Positions 27,803 to 36,310 of a stretch of 50,275 nt of DNA are shown piece by piece. Numbering within the stretch: position 1 is the stretch's first letter; each line of letters begins with the position of its first letter. The translations under genes were made by a program, and so were the position numbers. The notes under the pieces were generated by a model. That model had not been told where the DNA came from. It saw nothing but the letters and a program-made list of their open reading frames with translations, and searched no databases. The stretch comes from Paenibacillus kobensis NBRC 15729 (lineage in GTDB: Bacteria; Bacillota; Bacilli; Paenibacillales; Paenibacillaceae): the NCBI RefSeq assembly GCF_004000825.1, contig NZ_BILZ01000045.1:1-50275 (forward strand), in the 5' to 3' direction.

Positions 27803-28750
27803 TTACAGAGAGACGCTCCAGTCTTGCGTCACATGTCCATCGAGAAACTTCTCCGCGTCCAGCGCAGCCATACAGCCGCTGCCCGCAGCTGTAATCGCCT
27901 GACGGTACTTGTTATCCTGTACGTCGCCGCAAGCGAACACGCCCGGTACGTTCGTCTCCGTCGTTCCGGGCTTTACCTTGATGTAGCCGTGCTCGTCGGT
28001 ATCGATCTGGCCGCCGAGGAAGCCGGTGTTCGGCGTATGGCCGATGGCGACGAAAACGCCGCTCGTCTCGAGCAATTCATCTTCGCCCGTCTCGTTATTG
28101 CGTACTTTCAGCGCCGTAACGCCCATGCCGCTCGCAACAACCTCGACCGGAGTCTTATTCAGGCTCCAACGAATTTTGTCGTTCTCCCGCGCGCGATCCT
28201 GCATAATCTTCGATGCGCGCAGCTCATCCCGCCGATGAACGAGCTCAACTTCCGACGCGAAGCGAGTTAAGAAATTCGCTTCCTCCATGGCGGAGTCGCC
28301 TCCGCCAACGACGACAATTTTTTTGCCGCGGAAGAAGAAGCCGTCGCATGTCGCGCATGTGCTCACACCGCGTCCGACATTGTCCTTCTCGCCTGGAATG
28401 CCAAGATATCTTGCCGATGCGCCAGTCGATATAATGAGTGTCTCGGCGACAAGCTCGCCATGTCCTTCAACCTGCAGCTTGAACGGACGCTGGGACATGT
28501 CGACGCTGTTCACCCAGCCCGTACGGAACTCGGCGCCGAACCGCTCGGCTTGCTTGCGCATATTCGCCATCAGATCCGGTCCCATAATGCCTTCAGGAAA
28601 TCCAGGGAAGTTCTCCACTTCCGTTGTTGTCGTCAATTGTCCGCCCGGCTCCGGTCCTTCGATAACGAGCGGCTTCATGTTCGCCCGCGCCAGATAGATC
28701 GCCGCCGTCAATCCCGACGGACCGGTTCCGATAATAATCGATTTGTACAT
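27803..28750 (-). CDS. trxB: Thioredoxin-disulfide reductase
   Basis: A 315-residue FAD- and NADPH-dependent enzyme that reduces thioredoxin. It has the FAD-binding start YKSIIIGTGPSGLTAAIYLARA, the redox pair Cys132/Cys135 in STCATCDGFF, NADPH motif VVVGGGDSAMEEA and the C-terminal FAD segment GVFACGDVQDNKYRQAITAAGSG. The ATG at 28750 has AGGAGG 5 bases upstream; the open frame continues to 28876 without any site. It follows the TPR gene by 122 bp in the same direction. Confidence 0.97.
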   Translation of the reverse strand: MYKSIIIGTGPSGLTAAIYLARANMKPLVIEGPEPGGQLTTTTEVENFPGFPEGIMGPDLMANMRKQAERFGAEFRTGWVNSVDMSQRPFKLQVEGHGELVAETLIISTGASARYLGIPGEKDNVGRGVSTCATCDGFFFRGKKIVVVGGGDSAMEEANFLTRFASEVELVHRRDELRASKIMQDRARENDKIRWSLNKTPVEVVASGMGVTALKVRNNETGEDELLETSGVFVAIGHTPNTGFLGGQIDTDEHGYIKVKPGTTETNVPGVFACGDVQDNKYRQAITAAGSGCMAALDAEKFLDGHVTQDWSVSL

Positions 28751-28872
28751 ATTAACCTCCTGATCGGCTGCTTCGCTTTCGCTTCTATCCGCTGCTGCCA
28801 TGGCTGCATACAATTCGGTACTGCAGCATTGGAACGGTTCTTCACTTGTAGGATACCCGCTCCGGAGCGGCA

Positions 28873-30633
28873 TCAATCACCGTTGCCGTCTACCGGCTGC
28901 AATCGCAGCATCTCGTTGGCAGAGCGCATTTTTTCCCTTAGGCCGCATACTTCGTCGATCCGCCGCGCATGCTTGCTCACCGTTGCAGCGGACGCACCAT
29001 AACGCCCTGCAACCTCTTCGAACGAGATCGACCGGCTGTGCATCTTCGCAGTCCAATATTCGAGCGCTGCCGCCCACCCTTCCGTTTTGCCGAGCTTCGG
29101 CACGTCAGGGTAAATACGGGATAAGAATTCGATCCACAGCGTCAGCAGATCGTGCTGCTGCACGAGATCGTAACGCGGACGCATCTGCCCCAGTGCTACG
29201 TCGACCACGTTCTGCCAGCTGTCCTCCCAGGCGGGAAGTCTCGTCGGAATTCGACTTGGTTCTACAAGCGTCTCTTCTCCGCTGAACATCGCTTCAATCG
29301 ATTTCGTCTCGCCCAGTGAACGAAGCACGATCAGCGCGATTCGTTTCAGATCATCTTCTTCGTCCGGCTCCCTCAAGAAAGCTTGCAGAGCCTCGCGCAC
29401 CTCTTCATCGCCGATAATGCCGAACGCTTGAATGACTTGCAACTTCGTCTGGCGGTCGCCATGCCGCAGCGCCCAGAAGAACGACGAGCGCACGAGCGGA
29501 TCCCGCTTGAACTTCTCCGGAATCGCTTCGCCGGGAAGCCTCTCCCACAGCTTAATCTGCTCTTCGAAAGGGAGATGGTAATGATAGCTGATCGGAGCAG
29601 GTTGTTGTTCGCTCGCCCTTACTTCTGCCAAGTAATCAAGATAATACGGCGCAACTTCCGAGTTAGGCTCCAAGCTGCGGCACTGCTGCCACAACCGCTC
29701 CGCTTCGCTGTACCGCTTCGTCTGGCAAGCCGCTACCGCCGCGTAATGATACAAGCTGCCATCGTTCATGCCGCCCGTACGGATTAATCGGACGAATTGG
29801 CGGTATGCCCCTTCATGCTCGCCGAGAATGCCGAGCGTCGTCGCTAGTTTGAAAGAATGCTCCTGATGGAAAGGGAACGTCTTGCGCAATTGCTCAAGCA
29901 GGCGGGAGAGCCGCTCCCGCTCGCCCATATGCTGATAGAATATCGCAAGATTGCAGAGCGCATGAAGATTGCCTTCGTCCAGCTCCAGCACCTTCAGAAT
30001 CGTCTCCATCGCCTTATCGAACTGGCCCATATAATAATAGGCAAGCGCAAGATTATTACGGGCAGACGAAAAATCCGGATACCGTTCTACGATATCCTCG
30101 AGCAACTTGACCGCTTGTGCGAACTTGCCTTCCTCCAGCAGTTCTCTCGCCCGGTCATGCTCCCGCATGCCTCCGAGCGACTTCACATTCGCCTGCTTCG
30201 TCGGCCTCGCCAGCTCGAACGTCAGCAGCTCCATCATCTCTTCCGCTTCGTCGATGTAGTGACCCTCGTCGTCTTCTTCCAAATAATGAACGAGCGAATC
30301 TTCCGCCGCCTCGTACATTTCCATATTCGCATAGTTGTTCGCCATGTAGAAATGGCACTCCGTCATCGACGGGTCAAGTTCGTCCACGATCCACTTCAAA
30401 ATTTTGTTCGATTCCTCGTAATTGCCGAGTTCCGACAAAATTCCCGCCATATTGCAATGGTTCACTGGGTTTTCCGGCTCGTACTGTGCCGCACGCCGAA
30501 AATTTTTCAGTGCCTTGTCGTAATGATAGCGATCCAACGAACGAACGGCCCGCTCGAAGAAGTACGTCGCGTCCCATTGGATGGGGATGATCTTGGCCGG
30601 CCTGCCCGAAACCGCTCGCTCCTTCTTATTCAT
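28873..30633 (-). CDS. Tetratricopeptide repeat protein (YvcD-like)
   Basis: A 586-residue cytoplasmic protein with no signal or membrane segment. The first 330 residues are TPR-like helical pairs (YDKALKNFRRAAQYEPENPVNHCNMAGIL, ARNNLALAYYYMGQFDKAMETILKVLELDEG). A HEAT-like section follows (residues about 385-450), and a C-terminal helix-turn-helix-like end (VAGRYGASAATVSKHARRIDEVCG). It resembles B. subtilis YvcD by position next to trxB. The function is unknown; TPR proteins are scaffolds. The ATG at 30633 has GGGAGG 11 bases upstream; the GTG at 30645 overlaps that site. Confidence 0.88.
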   Translation of the reverse strand: MNKKERAVSGRPAKIIPIQWDATYFFERAVRSLDRYHYDKALKNFRRAAQYEPENPVNHCNMAGILSELGNYEESNKILKWIVDELDPSMTECHFYMANNYANMEMYEAAEDSLVHYLEEDDEGHYIDEAEEMMELLTFELARPTKQANVKSLGGMREHDRARELLEEGKFAQAVKLLEDIVERYPDFSSARNNLALAYYYMGQFDKAMETILKVLELDEGNLHALCNLAIFYQHMGERERLSRLLEQLRKTFPFHQEHSFKLATTLGILGEHEGAYRQFVRLIRTGGMNDGSLYHYAAVAACQTKRYSEAERLWQQCRSLEPNSEVAPYYLDYLAEVRASEQQPAPISYHYHLPFEEQIKLWERLPGEAIPEKFKRDPLVRSSFFWALRHGDRQTKLQVIQAFGIIGDEEVREALQAFLREPDEEDDLKRIALIVLRSLGETKSIEAMFSGEETLVEPSRIPTRLPAWEDSWQNVVDVALGQMRPRYDLVQQHDLLTLWIEFLSRIYPDVPKLGKTEGWAAALEYWTAKMHSRSISFEEVAGRYGASAATVSKHARRIDEVCGLREKMRSANEMLRLQPVDGNGD

Positions 30634-30716
30634 TGTGCAAGGCACCTCCCGTTATCGTCTAATGTTGTCACGATTATATCACAGCGCCGCCCATCGTTAC
30701 AGGTTGGAAAAAGCGG

Positions 30717-30753
30717 AAAAATCGCGGGCGCATGAATGCAGCCCGCGATTTTT
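30717..30753 (-). terminator. Terminator of prs
   Basis: A 13-bp stem AAAAATCGCGGGC/GCCCGCGATTTTT (30717-30729 with 30741-30753) separates prs from the TPR gene. It lies 14 bases beyond the prs stop and ends in a T run on either strand. Confidence 0.9.
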
Positions 30754-30767
30754 CGCTTGTTGCTGGC

Positions 30768-31718
30768 TTAAACGCCAGCGTTCTTGAAGAGCGTACTGAT
30801 CGATCCGCCCTGCATGATGATCCGAGTAGCATCAGCCAGCATCGGAGCAACGGACAGAACCGAGTAACGCGCCGGACGGATATCCGGAAGCGCGATCGAG
30901 TCGGTTACGACAACTTCTTTAATATTCGGGTGATCCAAACGCTGCAGGGCGTTGCCGGAGAACAGCGGGTGCGTTGCGCAGACGTAGACGTCCTCTGCTC
31001 CGCGTTCCTTCAAGCCTTCGACAACATTGACGATCGTGCTTCCGGTATCGATCAAGTCTTCGATGATGATCGGCGTCTTGCCCTCAACATCGCCAATGAC
31101 GTGCGTAATGACGGACTCATTGTGTGCCGGACGCTTCTTGATCATCATAGCGAACGGGCAATCCAGATAGTTCGCCAGCATTTCTGCCGTCGATGCGCGG
31201 CCTGCATCAGGCGATACGACGATTGGATTGCTGATGCTCTTGTTCTTCAAGTAATCGCTGATCAAATCGAGTGCCGTTAGATGGTCAACCGGGATGTTGA
31301 AGAAGCCTTGAATTGCCGGTGCGTGCAGATCGATCGTTACGACGCGGTTAGCGCCGACGGTCGTCAGTACGTCTGCGACCATTTTCGCCGAAATCGGCTC
31401 GCGCGGTGCTGCTTTCCGTTCTTGGCGAGCGTAGCCGTAATGCGGCATAATGACGTTGATCGTCCGGGCGGAAGCCCGCTTCGCTGCATCGATCATAATC
31501 AACAACTCAACGAAGTGATCGTTGATTGGATGCGATAGAGACTGCACGAGGAAGACGTCGCAGTTCCGGATCCCTTCTTCGTAGTTGACGTAGATCTCGC
31601 CGCCTTTGAACCGAGAAAGCTTGATGGCGCCGAGCTTGAGCCCCAGCTCCTCAGCAATCCTCTCGGCTAATTTCGGGTTAGATGAACCCGAAAAAATACG
31701 CAACTTGTCGCTTAACAT
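30768..31718 (-). CDS. prs: Ribose-phosphate pyrophosphokinase (PRPP synthetase) paralogue
   Basis: A 316-residue enzyme that makes PRPP from ribose 5-phosphate and ATP. The class I fold is clear: IFSGSSNPKLAERIAEELG, VMPHYGYARQERK, VVTIDLHAPAIQGFFNIPVDHL and VVSPDAGR. The PRPP loop reads IIIEDLIDTGST, where the usual Prs loop is DDxIDTAGT, and FSDGE is replaced by FKGGE, so it is probably a second, diverged copy and the housekeeping prs may lie elsewhere. It lies 87 bp downstream of hisJ; PRPP is the first substrate of HisG. The ATG has AGGAGGG upstream. Confidence 0.93.
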   Translation of the reverse strand: MLSDKLRIFSGSSNPKLAERIAEELGLKLGAIKLSRFKGGEIYVNYEEGIRNCDVFLVQSLSHPINDHFVELLIMIDAAKRASARTINVIMPHYGYARQERKAAPREPISAKMVADVLTTVGANRVVTIDLHAPAIQGFFNIPVDHLTALDLISDYLKNKSISNPIVVSPDAGRASTAEMLANYLDCPFAMMIKKRPAHNESVITHVIGDVEGKTPIIIEDLIDTGSTIVNVVEGLKERGAEDVYVCATHPLFSGNALQRLDHPNIKEVVVTDSIALPDIRPARYSVLSVAPMLADATRIIMQGGSISTLFKNAGV

Positions 31719-31805
31719 GATACCCTCCTGAGCGTTTGAACCACATTAGTTTTACTTTAGACTGCCTGTTCGACAGTAATCATTATACATCGATTAACGA
31801 ATAAT

Positions 31806-32612
31806 TCAAAAATCGATCATTGTCCTTTTTCGGCGCTCAAACGTCGCCAGCTGCGAAAAACCTGCTTCTTTCAGTTGTTCACGCGCTTGTTCCAAGTATT
31901 GAGCCAATCTAGCGGGCTGATGGGCATCCGAACCGACCGTAATTGGAATGCCGAGTAGTTGGGCGTAACGGAGCATTCGCGGTCCCGGGAACATCTCCTT
32001 GCAATCGTGCCGAAGTCCCGATGCATTCAGCTCGATCGCGATGCCAGCGTCCCTTACAGCCTCGAGTGCGGCATTCTCCAGATGCGTCACATCTCCGCCG
32101 GGCTTGAAGCCGAACCGTTTGATGACGTCGATATGGCCGATGTAATCGTAGAGCCCCGTCTTCGCCGCCTTAATGACCGCATCGTAATACTGCTCGTACA
32201 CCGCCATCGGATCTTTGCCTTCCCAACCTTGCGTCTGCCGGAAATCGGTAATATCCCACGTCCCGAGAAAATGAACCGAGCCGATCACGTAATCCCACGG
32301 ATAAGCTTGAATGATTGCTTCGATTTTCTCCTCGGAGCCTTCGATATAATCGCCTTCCAAGCCGACGCGGACGTCGATCTGCCCCTTGTACTTCTCCTTC
32401 AGTGCGAAAGCTTCCTCGACATAGCGCGGCAGTTCGTCCATCGGCATCGCCATCTCGGGATAGTAGGTCGCCGGGTCAACGTGCAGCAGCGGCATATGGT
32501 CGGACACGCCAAGCTGTGCAAGACCAATCGCGATGCCCTGCTGAATGTACTCCTCCAGCTTGCCTACGGCATGGCCGCAGCGCTCATGGTGCGTGTGGTA
32601 ATCGATTAGCAT
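31806..32612 (-). CDS. hisJ: Histidinol-phosphatase, PHP family
   Basis: A 268-residue metal-dependent phosphatase that converts histidinol phosphate to histidinol. PHP-type metal residues are seen in DYHTHHERCGHA near the N-terminus, GVSDHMPLLH, GLEGDYIEG, VIGSVHFLGTWDI, DYIGHIDVIKRF and TVGSDAHQPARLA. The ATG at 32612 has GGAGGT 9 bases upstream; the in-frame ATG at 32633 lies before that site. It is 58 bp after hisI and in the same direction, so it is part of, or adjacent to, the his operon. Confidence 0.94.
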   Translation of the reverse strand: MLIDYHTHHERCGHAVGKLEEYIQQGIAIGLAQLGVSDHMPLLHVDPATYYPEMAMPMDELPRYVEEAFALKEKYKGQIDVRVGLEGDYIEGSEEKIEAIIQAYPWDYVIGSVHFLGTWDITDFRQTQGWEGKDPMAVYEQYYDAVIKAAKTGLYDYIGHIDVIKRFGFKPGGDVTHLENAALEAVRDAGIAIELNASGLRHDCKEMFPGPRMLRYAQLLGIPITVGSDAHQPARLAQYLEQAREQLKEAGFSQLATFERRKRTMIDF

Positions 32613-32670
32613 GGGCTTGTTACCTCCAGGCATTTGGTTCCTGCCAATTATCGTTACGGACGAGACGTCC

Positions 32671-33372
32671 TTAACGATTCATTTTATTCGTCGTCGGCTT
32701 GTTATGGCGCTTTCCGAGCTCTGCCATCACTTCGTCCAGCGATATGCCGCGCTCGCGCAGCAGCACCATCAAGTGGAACAGCAGGTCGCTCGTCTCGCTG
32801 CGCAGCTCGTCGTTGTCGCCGTTCTTCGCTGCGATGATCACTTCGATCGATTCTTCGCCGAATTTTTTTAATATTTTATCGAGACCCTTCTCGAACAAAT
32901 ACGTCGTGTATGCGCCCTCCGGACGTTCCGCATAACGCTTGGACACGATGGCTTCCAGCTCGTTCAACATGCGGAAACGGTCGCCGTTATTGCCGTCTTC
33001 CGTTGGTGCCGCTTCTTCCACGATCGGATTAAAAAAGCACGAATAACGGCCGGTATGGCATGCCGCACCGTTCTGATCGACGCGCACCAGCAGCGCATCC
33101 GCATCGCAATCGTAGTGGATGGAGCGGATCGGCTGCGTATGGCCGCTCGTTGCGCCCTTGTGCCATAGCTCGCTGCGCGAGCGGCTCCAGAACCACGTCT
33201 CGCCGCTCTCGATTGACAGCTTCAGCGATTCTGCATTCATATAGGCGAACATAACGACTTCCTTGCTGACCGCATCCTGCACGATAGCGCCGACAAGTCC
33301 GTCCTTATCCCATTTGATCTTCTGCTGCAGCTCTTCGAACGATACGGACGGCTCGATTACGTTGTCGCTCAT
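32671..33372 (-). CDS. hisI: Bifunctional phosphoribosyl-AMP cyclohydrolase / phosphoribosyl-ATP diphosphatase
   Basis: A 233-residue fusion (HisIE). The cyclohydrolase part is residues 15-115, with [23 protein letters not shown] and the metal-binding DCDADALL and [10 protein letters not shown]. The diphosphatase part is residues 132-222, with [14 protein letters not shown] and [13 protein letters not shown]. It carries out the second and third steps of histidine synthesis. Its ATG overlaps the hisF stop by four bases (ATGA), showing translational coupling. Confidence 0.97.
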   Translation of the reverse strand: MSDNVIEPSVSFEELQQKIKWDKDGLVGAIVQDAVSKEVVMFAYMNAESLKLSIESGETWFWSRSRSELWHKGATSGHTQPIRSIHYDCDADALLVRVDQNGAACHTGRYSCFFNPIVEEAAPTEDGNNGDRFRMLNELEAIVSKRYAERPEGAYTTYLFEKGLDKILKKFGEESIEVIIAAKNGDNDELRSETSDLLFHLMVLLRERGISLDEVMAELGKRHNKPTTNKMNR

Positions 33373-34127
33373 CGTACTTCTACCCCTTTGCGTTTCAGAT
33401 CGTCCTTCACTTCTTGAATCGTCATTTCTTTGTAGTGGAAAATGGTTGCCGCCAGACCCGCGTCCGCTTTGCCTTCCGTGAACACATCATGGAAGTGCTC
33501 CACTCGTCCTGCGCCGCCCGAAGCGATGACTGGAATGCTCACCAGCTCCGACACTGCACGCGTCAACTTCACATCGAAGCCGTCCTTCGTACCGTCAGCA
33601 TCCATGCTCGTCAGCAGCAACTCGCCCGCGCCGCGGCGCTCTGCTTCGCGTGCCCACTCAAGCGCACGAATGCCCGTACCATTACGGCCGCCGTGCGTGA
33701 AGATTTCCCACTCGCCCCATTCCGGGTTGAACTTCGCGTCGATCGCAACGACGATGCATTGCGAGCCGAACTTGCGCGCTCCATCCGAAATCAACTGAGG
33801 ATTACGTATCGCGGCCGTATTGATTCCGATCTTGTCCGCGCCTGCACGGAGCAGCCGCTTCATGTCGTCGACGTGCGAGATGCCGCCTCCAACGGTGAAT
33901 GGAATCGTAATTTCACCTGCCGTACGTTTGACGACCTCAACCATCGTCGCCCGGCCTTCGACCGAAGCCGAGATGTCGAGGAACACGAGTTCGTCCGCTC
34001 CTTCGCGGTCGTACGTCGCGGCCAGCTCAACGGGATCGCCGGCATCGCGCAGGTTCACGAAGTTCACGCCCTTTACGACGCGGCCGTCTTTGACGTCGAG
34101 ACATGGAATAATTCTTTTGGCCAACAT
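33369..34127 (-). CDS. hisF: Imidazole glycerol phosphate synthase cyclase subunit
   Basis: A 252-residue half-barrel-duplicated TIM barrel. It has Asp11 in [15 protein letters not shown] and Asp130 in VVAIDAKFN, the two catalytic acids, and phosphate-binding TVGGGI and ASGGAG. With HisH it forms imidazole glycerol phosphate and AICAR. The ATG has GGGAGGGAG upstream. A 63-bp spacer separates it from hisH; this is where hisA stands in the usual Bacillus-type operon, but no hisA is present. Confidence 0.97.
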   Translation of the reverse strand: MLAKRIIPCLDVKDGRVVKGVNFVNLRDAGDPVELAATYDREGADELVFLDISASVEGRATMVEVVKRTAGEITIPFTVGGGISHVDDMKRLLRAGADKIGINTAAIRNPQLISDGARKFGSQCIVVAIDAKFNPEWGEWEIFTHGGRNGTGIRALEWAREAERRGAGELLLTSMDADGTKDGFDVKLTRAVSELVSIPVIASGGAGRVEHFHDVFTEGKADAGLAATIFHYKEMTIQEVKDDLKRKGVEVR

Positions 34128-34190
34128 ACCGATCTCTCCCTCCCTATAGGATTAATATTTGATGCTGCAAATGATATGGGCTGCTTATTA

Positions 34191-34802
34191 TTATTGTTGT
34201 TGCTTGGTCAGTCCTAGGAAGCCTTCGAGAAGCCGCATGCCAAGATCGCCGCTTTTCTCCGGATGGAACTGCATGCCGTACACGTTGCCGCGTCCGACGA
34301 TCGCCGTAACCGGCTGATAATAATCCACCGATGCAAGCAGGTCGCTTGGAAGTTCCGGCTTAACGTGAAAGGAGTGTACGAAGTATACATGCCCTTCCTC
34401 CAACCCTTCGAACAGCGGAGAAGATTGGAGGAACGACAGCTTGTTCCAGCCCATGTGCGGCACTTTGTAGTCGCCTTGGAACCGGACGACGCTGCCCGGC
34501 AGCAGTCCTAGGCCGGTATGCGCGCCGTACTCCTCGCTCTCGCTGAACAGCAGCTGCATGCCGAGGCAGATGCCGAGCATCGGCTTGCCCGACGCTGCAT
34601 ACTGCTTCGTTACGGAGTCAAGGCCGGTCTCACGAAGATTGTCCATCGCATCGCCGAAAGCGCCGACGCCTGGCAGGATCGCTGCATCTGCTGCGAGAAT
34701 CTCCGCTGCATCGCTCGTGACGACCGTCTCGTAGCCGAGTCGTTCGACCGCTTTGCTGACGCTGTGCAGATTGCCCATGCCATAATCGATAATCGCGATC
34801 AC
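34191..34802 (-). CDS. hisH: Imidazole glycerol phosphate synthase glutamine amidotransferase subunit
   Basis: A 203-residue class I glutaminase that supplies ammonia to HisF. It begins IAIIDYGMGNLHS. The nucleophile is Cys79 in LGICLGMQLLF, and the His-Glu pair is in GMQFHPEKSG. The start is GTG at 34802 with AAAGGAG upstream, three bases after the hisB stop codon. Length and motifs are normal. Confidence 0.97.
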   Translation of the reverse strand: MIAIIDYGMGNLHSVSKAVERLGYETVVTSDAAEILAADAAILPGVGAFGDAMDNLRETGLDSVTKQYAASGKPMLGICLGMQLLFSESEEYGAHTGLGLLPGSVVRFQGDYKVPHMGWNKLSFLQSSPLFEGLEEGHVYFVHSFHVKPELPSDLLASVDYYQPVTAIVGRGNVYGMQFHPEKSGDLGMRLLEGFLGLTKQQQ

Positions 34803-34805
34803 GGA

Positions 34806-35414
34806 TTACAGCACTCCTTTCGTCGACGGCACTCCTTGTACGCGTGGATCGATGATCGATGCTTCATCAAGGGCGCGACCGAGAGCTTTAAAGACCGCTT
34901 CGATCATGTGGTGCGTATTCTTGCCGTAGTGTACGATGACGTGAAGCGTAATGCGCGCTTCGAGCGCCAGCTTCCAGAGGAACTCTTCAACAAGCTCCGT
35001 GGAGAAGCTGCCGACTTGCTGGGAAGGATACTCTGCACGATATTCAAAATGCGGACGGTTGCTCAAGTCGATGACAACTTGCGCAAGCGCCTCATCCATT
35101 GGCACGAATACGCTGGCATAGCGCTTGATGCCGCGTTTGTCGCCCAGCGCCGTTGCAAGAGCCTGGCCGAGGCAGATACCAATGTCTTCAACCGTGTGGT
35201 GATCGTCGATATCCACGTCGCCTTGAGCATCGACCGTCAGGTCGAATTGGCCGTGTTTCGCGAACAGGTCGAGCATATGATTCAGGAACGGAACGTCCGT
35301 TTCGAGGTTTACTTTGCCCGATCCATCGACGCCGAACGCCAGCTTGATGTCGGTTTCATTCGTTTTGCGCGCCACTTCAGCCGCGCGCACTGCATTTTGC
35401 ACATTGTCCGCCAT
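34806..35414 (-). CDS. hisB: Imidazoleglycerol-phosphate dehydratase
   Basis: A 202-residue monofunctional dehydratase with two duplicated metal-binding halves: LNHMLDLFAKHGQFDL and IDDHHTVEDIGICLG in the first, YGKNTHHMIEAVFKALGRAL in the second. It converts imidazole glycerol phosphate to imidazole acetol phosphate. The ATG at 35414 has AGAGGG 6 bases upstream; a TTG at 35432 has no site. It is separated from hisD by 896 bp containing a tandem palindrome array, an unusual break in this operon. Confidence 0.97.
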   Translation of the reverse strand: MADNVQNAVRAAEVARKTNETDIKLAFGVDGSGKVNLETDVPFLNHMLDLFAKHGQFDLTVDAQGDVDIDDHHTVEDIGICLGQALATALGDKRGIKRYASVFVPMDEALAQVVIDLSNRPHFEYRAEYPSQQVGSFSTELVEEFLWKLALEARITLHVIVHYGKNTHHMIEAVFKALGRALDEASIIDPRVQGVPSTKGVL

Positions 35415-35784
35415 AGGAAGCCCTCTTTTCAATATATATAGTGTTTAGTTCGTTTGCCTGTCGTGCGCCGTAGTGCCTTATCCGCTCCGAGCACGGGGCA
35501 TTCAATCAGCATATCTGCAGTATGCATACTTGGTGCCTCAACCCGCTACGAGCACGGATCGTTCTTCCGATCGCTGTTGTCACCAGATTGTTTCTGATCT
35601 TGTAAAGCCCCATGCGGGTACAATCCGGTGACAAAGGCGACCGCTCCGCTTCTCCAGAACGATTCCGTCCCCTCCGCTGACGATTGAGCGATCCACCGCC
35701 TCAGGCCCAGTAACATTAGGCGCCATCAGCGCTTGCATCACTTTTTGTGTCACACCAGCCACAGACCGTGGCTACGTGTTAACG
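35415..35784. other. Non-coding spacer between hisB and the 52-bp array
   Basis: No gene is supported here. It contains an imperfect inverted repeat TTGTCACCAGATTGT/ACAATCCGGTGACAA (35577-35591 with 35620-35634, one mismatch) with a 28-base interior. A stray repeat unit contains GCATCACTTTTTGTGTCAC (35735-35753), shared with the repeats upstream of clpP. Two similar words, CTCCGAGCACGG (35488-35499) and CTACGAGCACGG (35546-35557), lie 58 bp apart, perhaps decayed units. Confidence 0.6.
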
Positions 35785-36304
35785 CCGCTTTAACGACACA
35801 CTTTGTGTCGCTATCGCACTCCGTGCGGCCCGCACACCGCTTTATCGACACACTTTGTGTCGCTATCGCACTCCGTGCTGCCCGCACACCGCTTAATCGA
35901 CACACTTTGTGTCGCTGATGCACTCCGGGCGGCCCGCACACCGCTTTAACGACACACTTAGTGTCGCTATCGCACTCCGGGTGGCCCGCATGCCGCTTTA
36001 TCGACACACTTTGTGTCGCTATTGCACTCCGTGCGACCCGCACGCCGCTTTAACGACACATTTTGTGTCGCTGTTGCACTCCGTACGGCCCGCACGCTGC
36101 TTTAACGACACATTTTGTGTCGCTGTTGCACTCCGGGCGGCCCGCACACCGCTTTAACGACACACTTTGTGTCGCTGTTGCACTCCGTACGGCCCGCACG
36201 CCGCTTTAACGACACATTTTGTGTCGCTATTGCACTCCGGGCGGCCCGCACACCGCTTTAACGACACACTTTGTGGCGTTAGCGCACTTCGTGCGGTGTA
36301 AATC
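35785..36304. repeat. Tandem array of ten 52-bp palindromic units inside the his operon
   Basis: Units start CCGCTTTAAC or a variant at 35785, 35837, 35889, 35941, 35993, 36045, 36097, 36149, 36201 and 36253, exactly 52 bp apart each time. Each carries CGACACA-N3-TGTGTCG; in units 1-9 the stem is intact or nearly so, with changes mostly in the loop (CTT, TTT). Each also has GCACTCCGTGC and GCGGCCCGC-like words with more variation. The last unit is decayed (TGTGGCG). There are no unique spacers, so it is not CRISPR. It ends 6 bp before the hisD stop codon and is probably transcribed with the operon. Confidence 0.95.
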
Positions 36305-36310
36305 GCCCTT

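Noticed and set aside
35733-36157. Cysteine/histidine-rich frames on both strands of the 52-bp array
   Set aside because: Repeats without stop codons open all frames by chance. The period of 52 shifts the frame in each unit, so no repeated protein results.
35785-36304. CRISPR array
   Set aside because: The whole 52-bp unit repeats, there are no unique spacers of constant length, and no cas genes are in the window.
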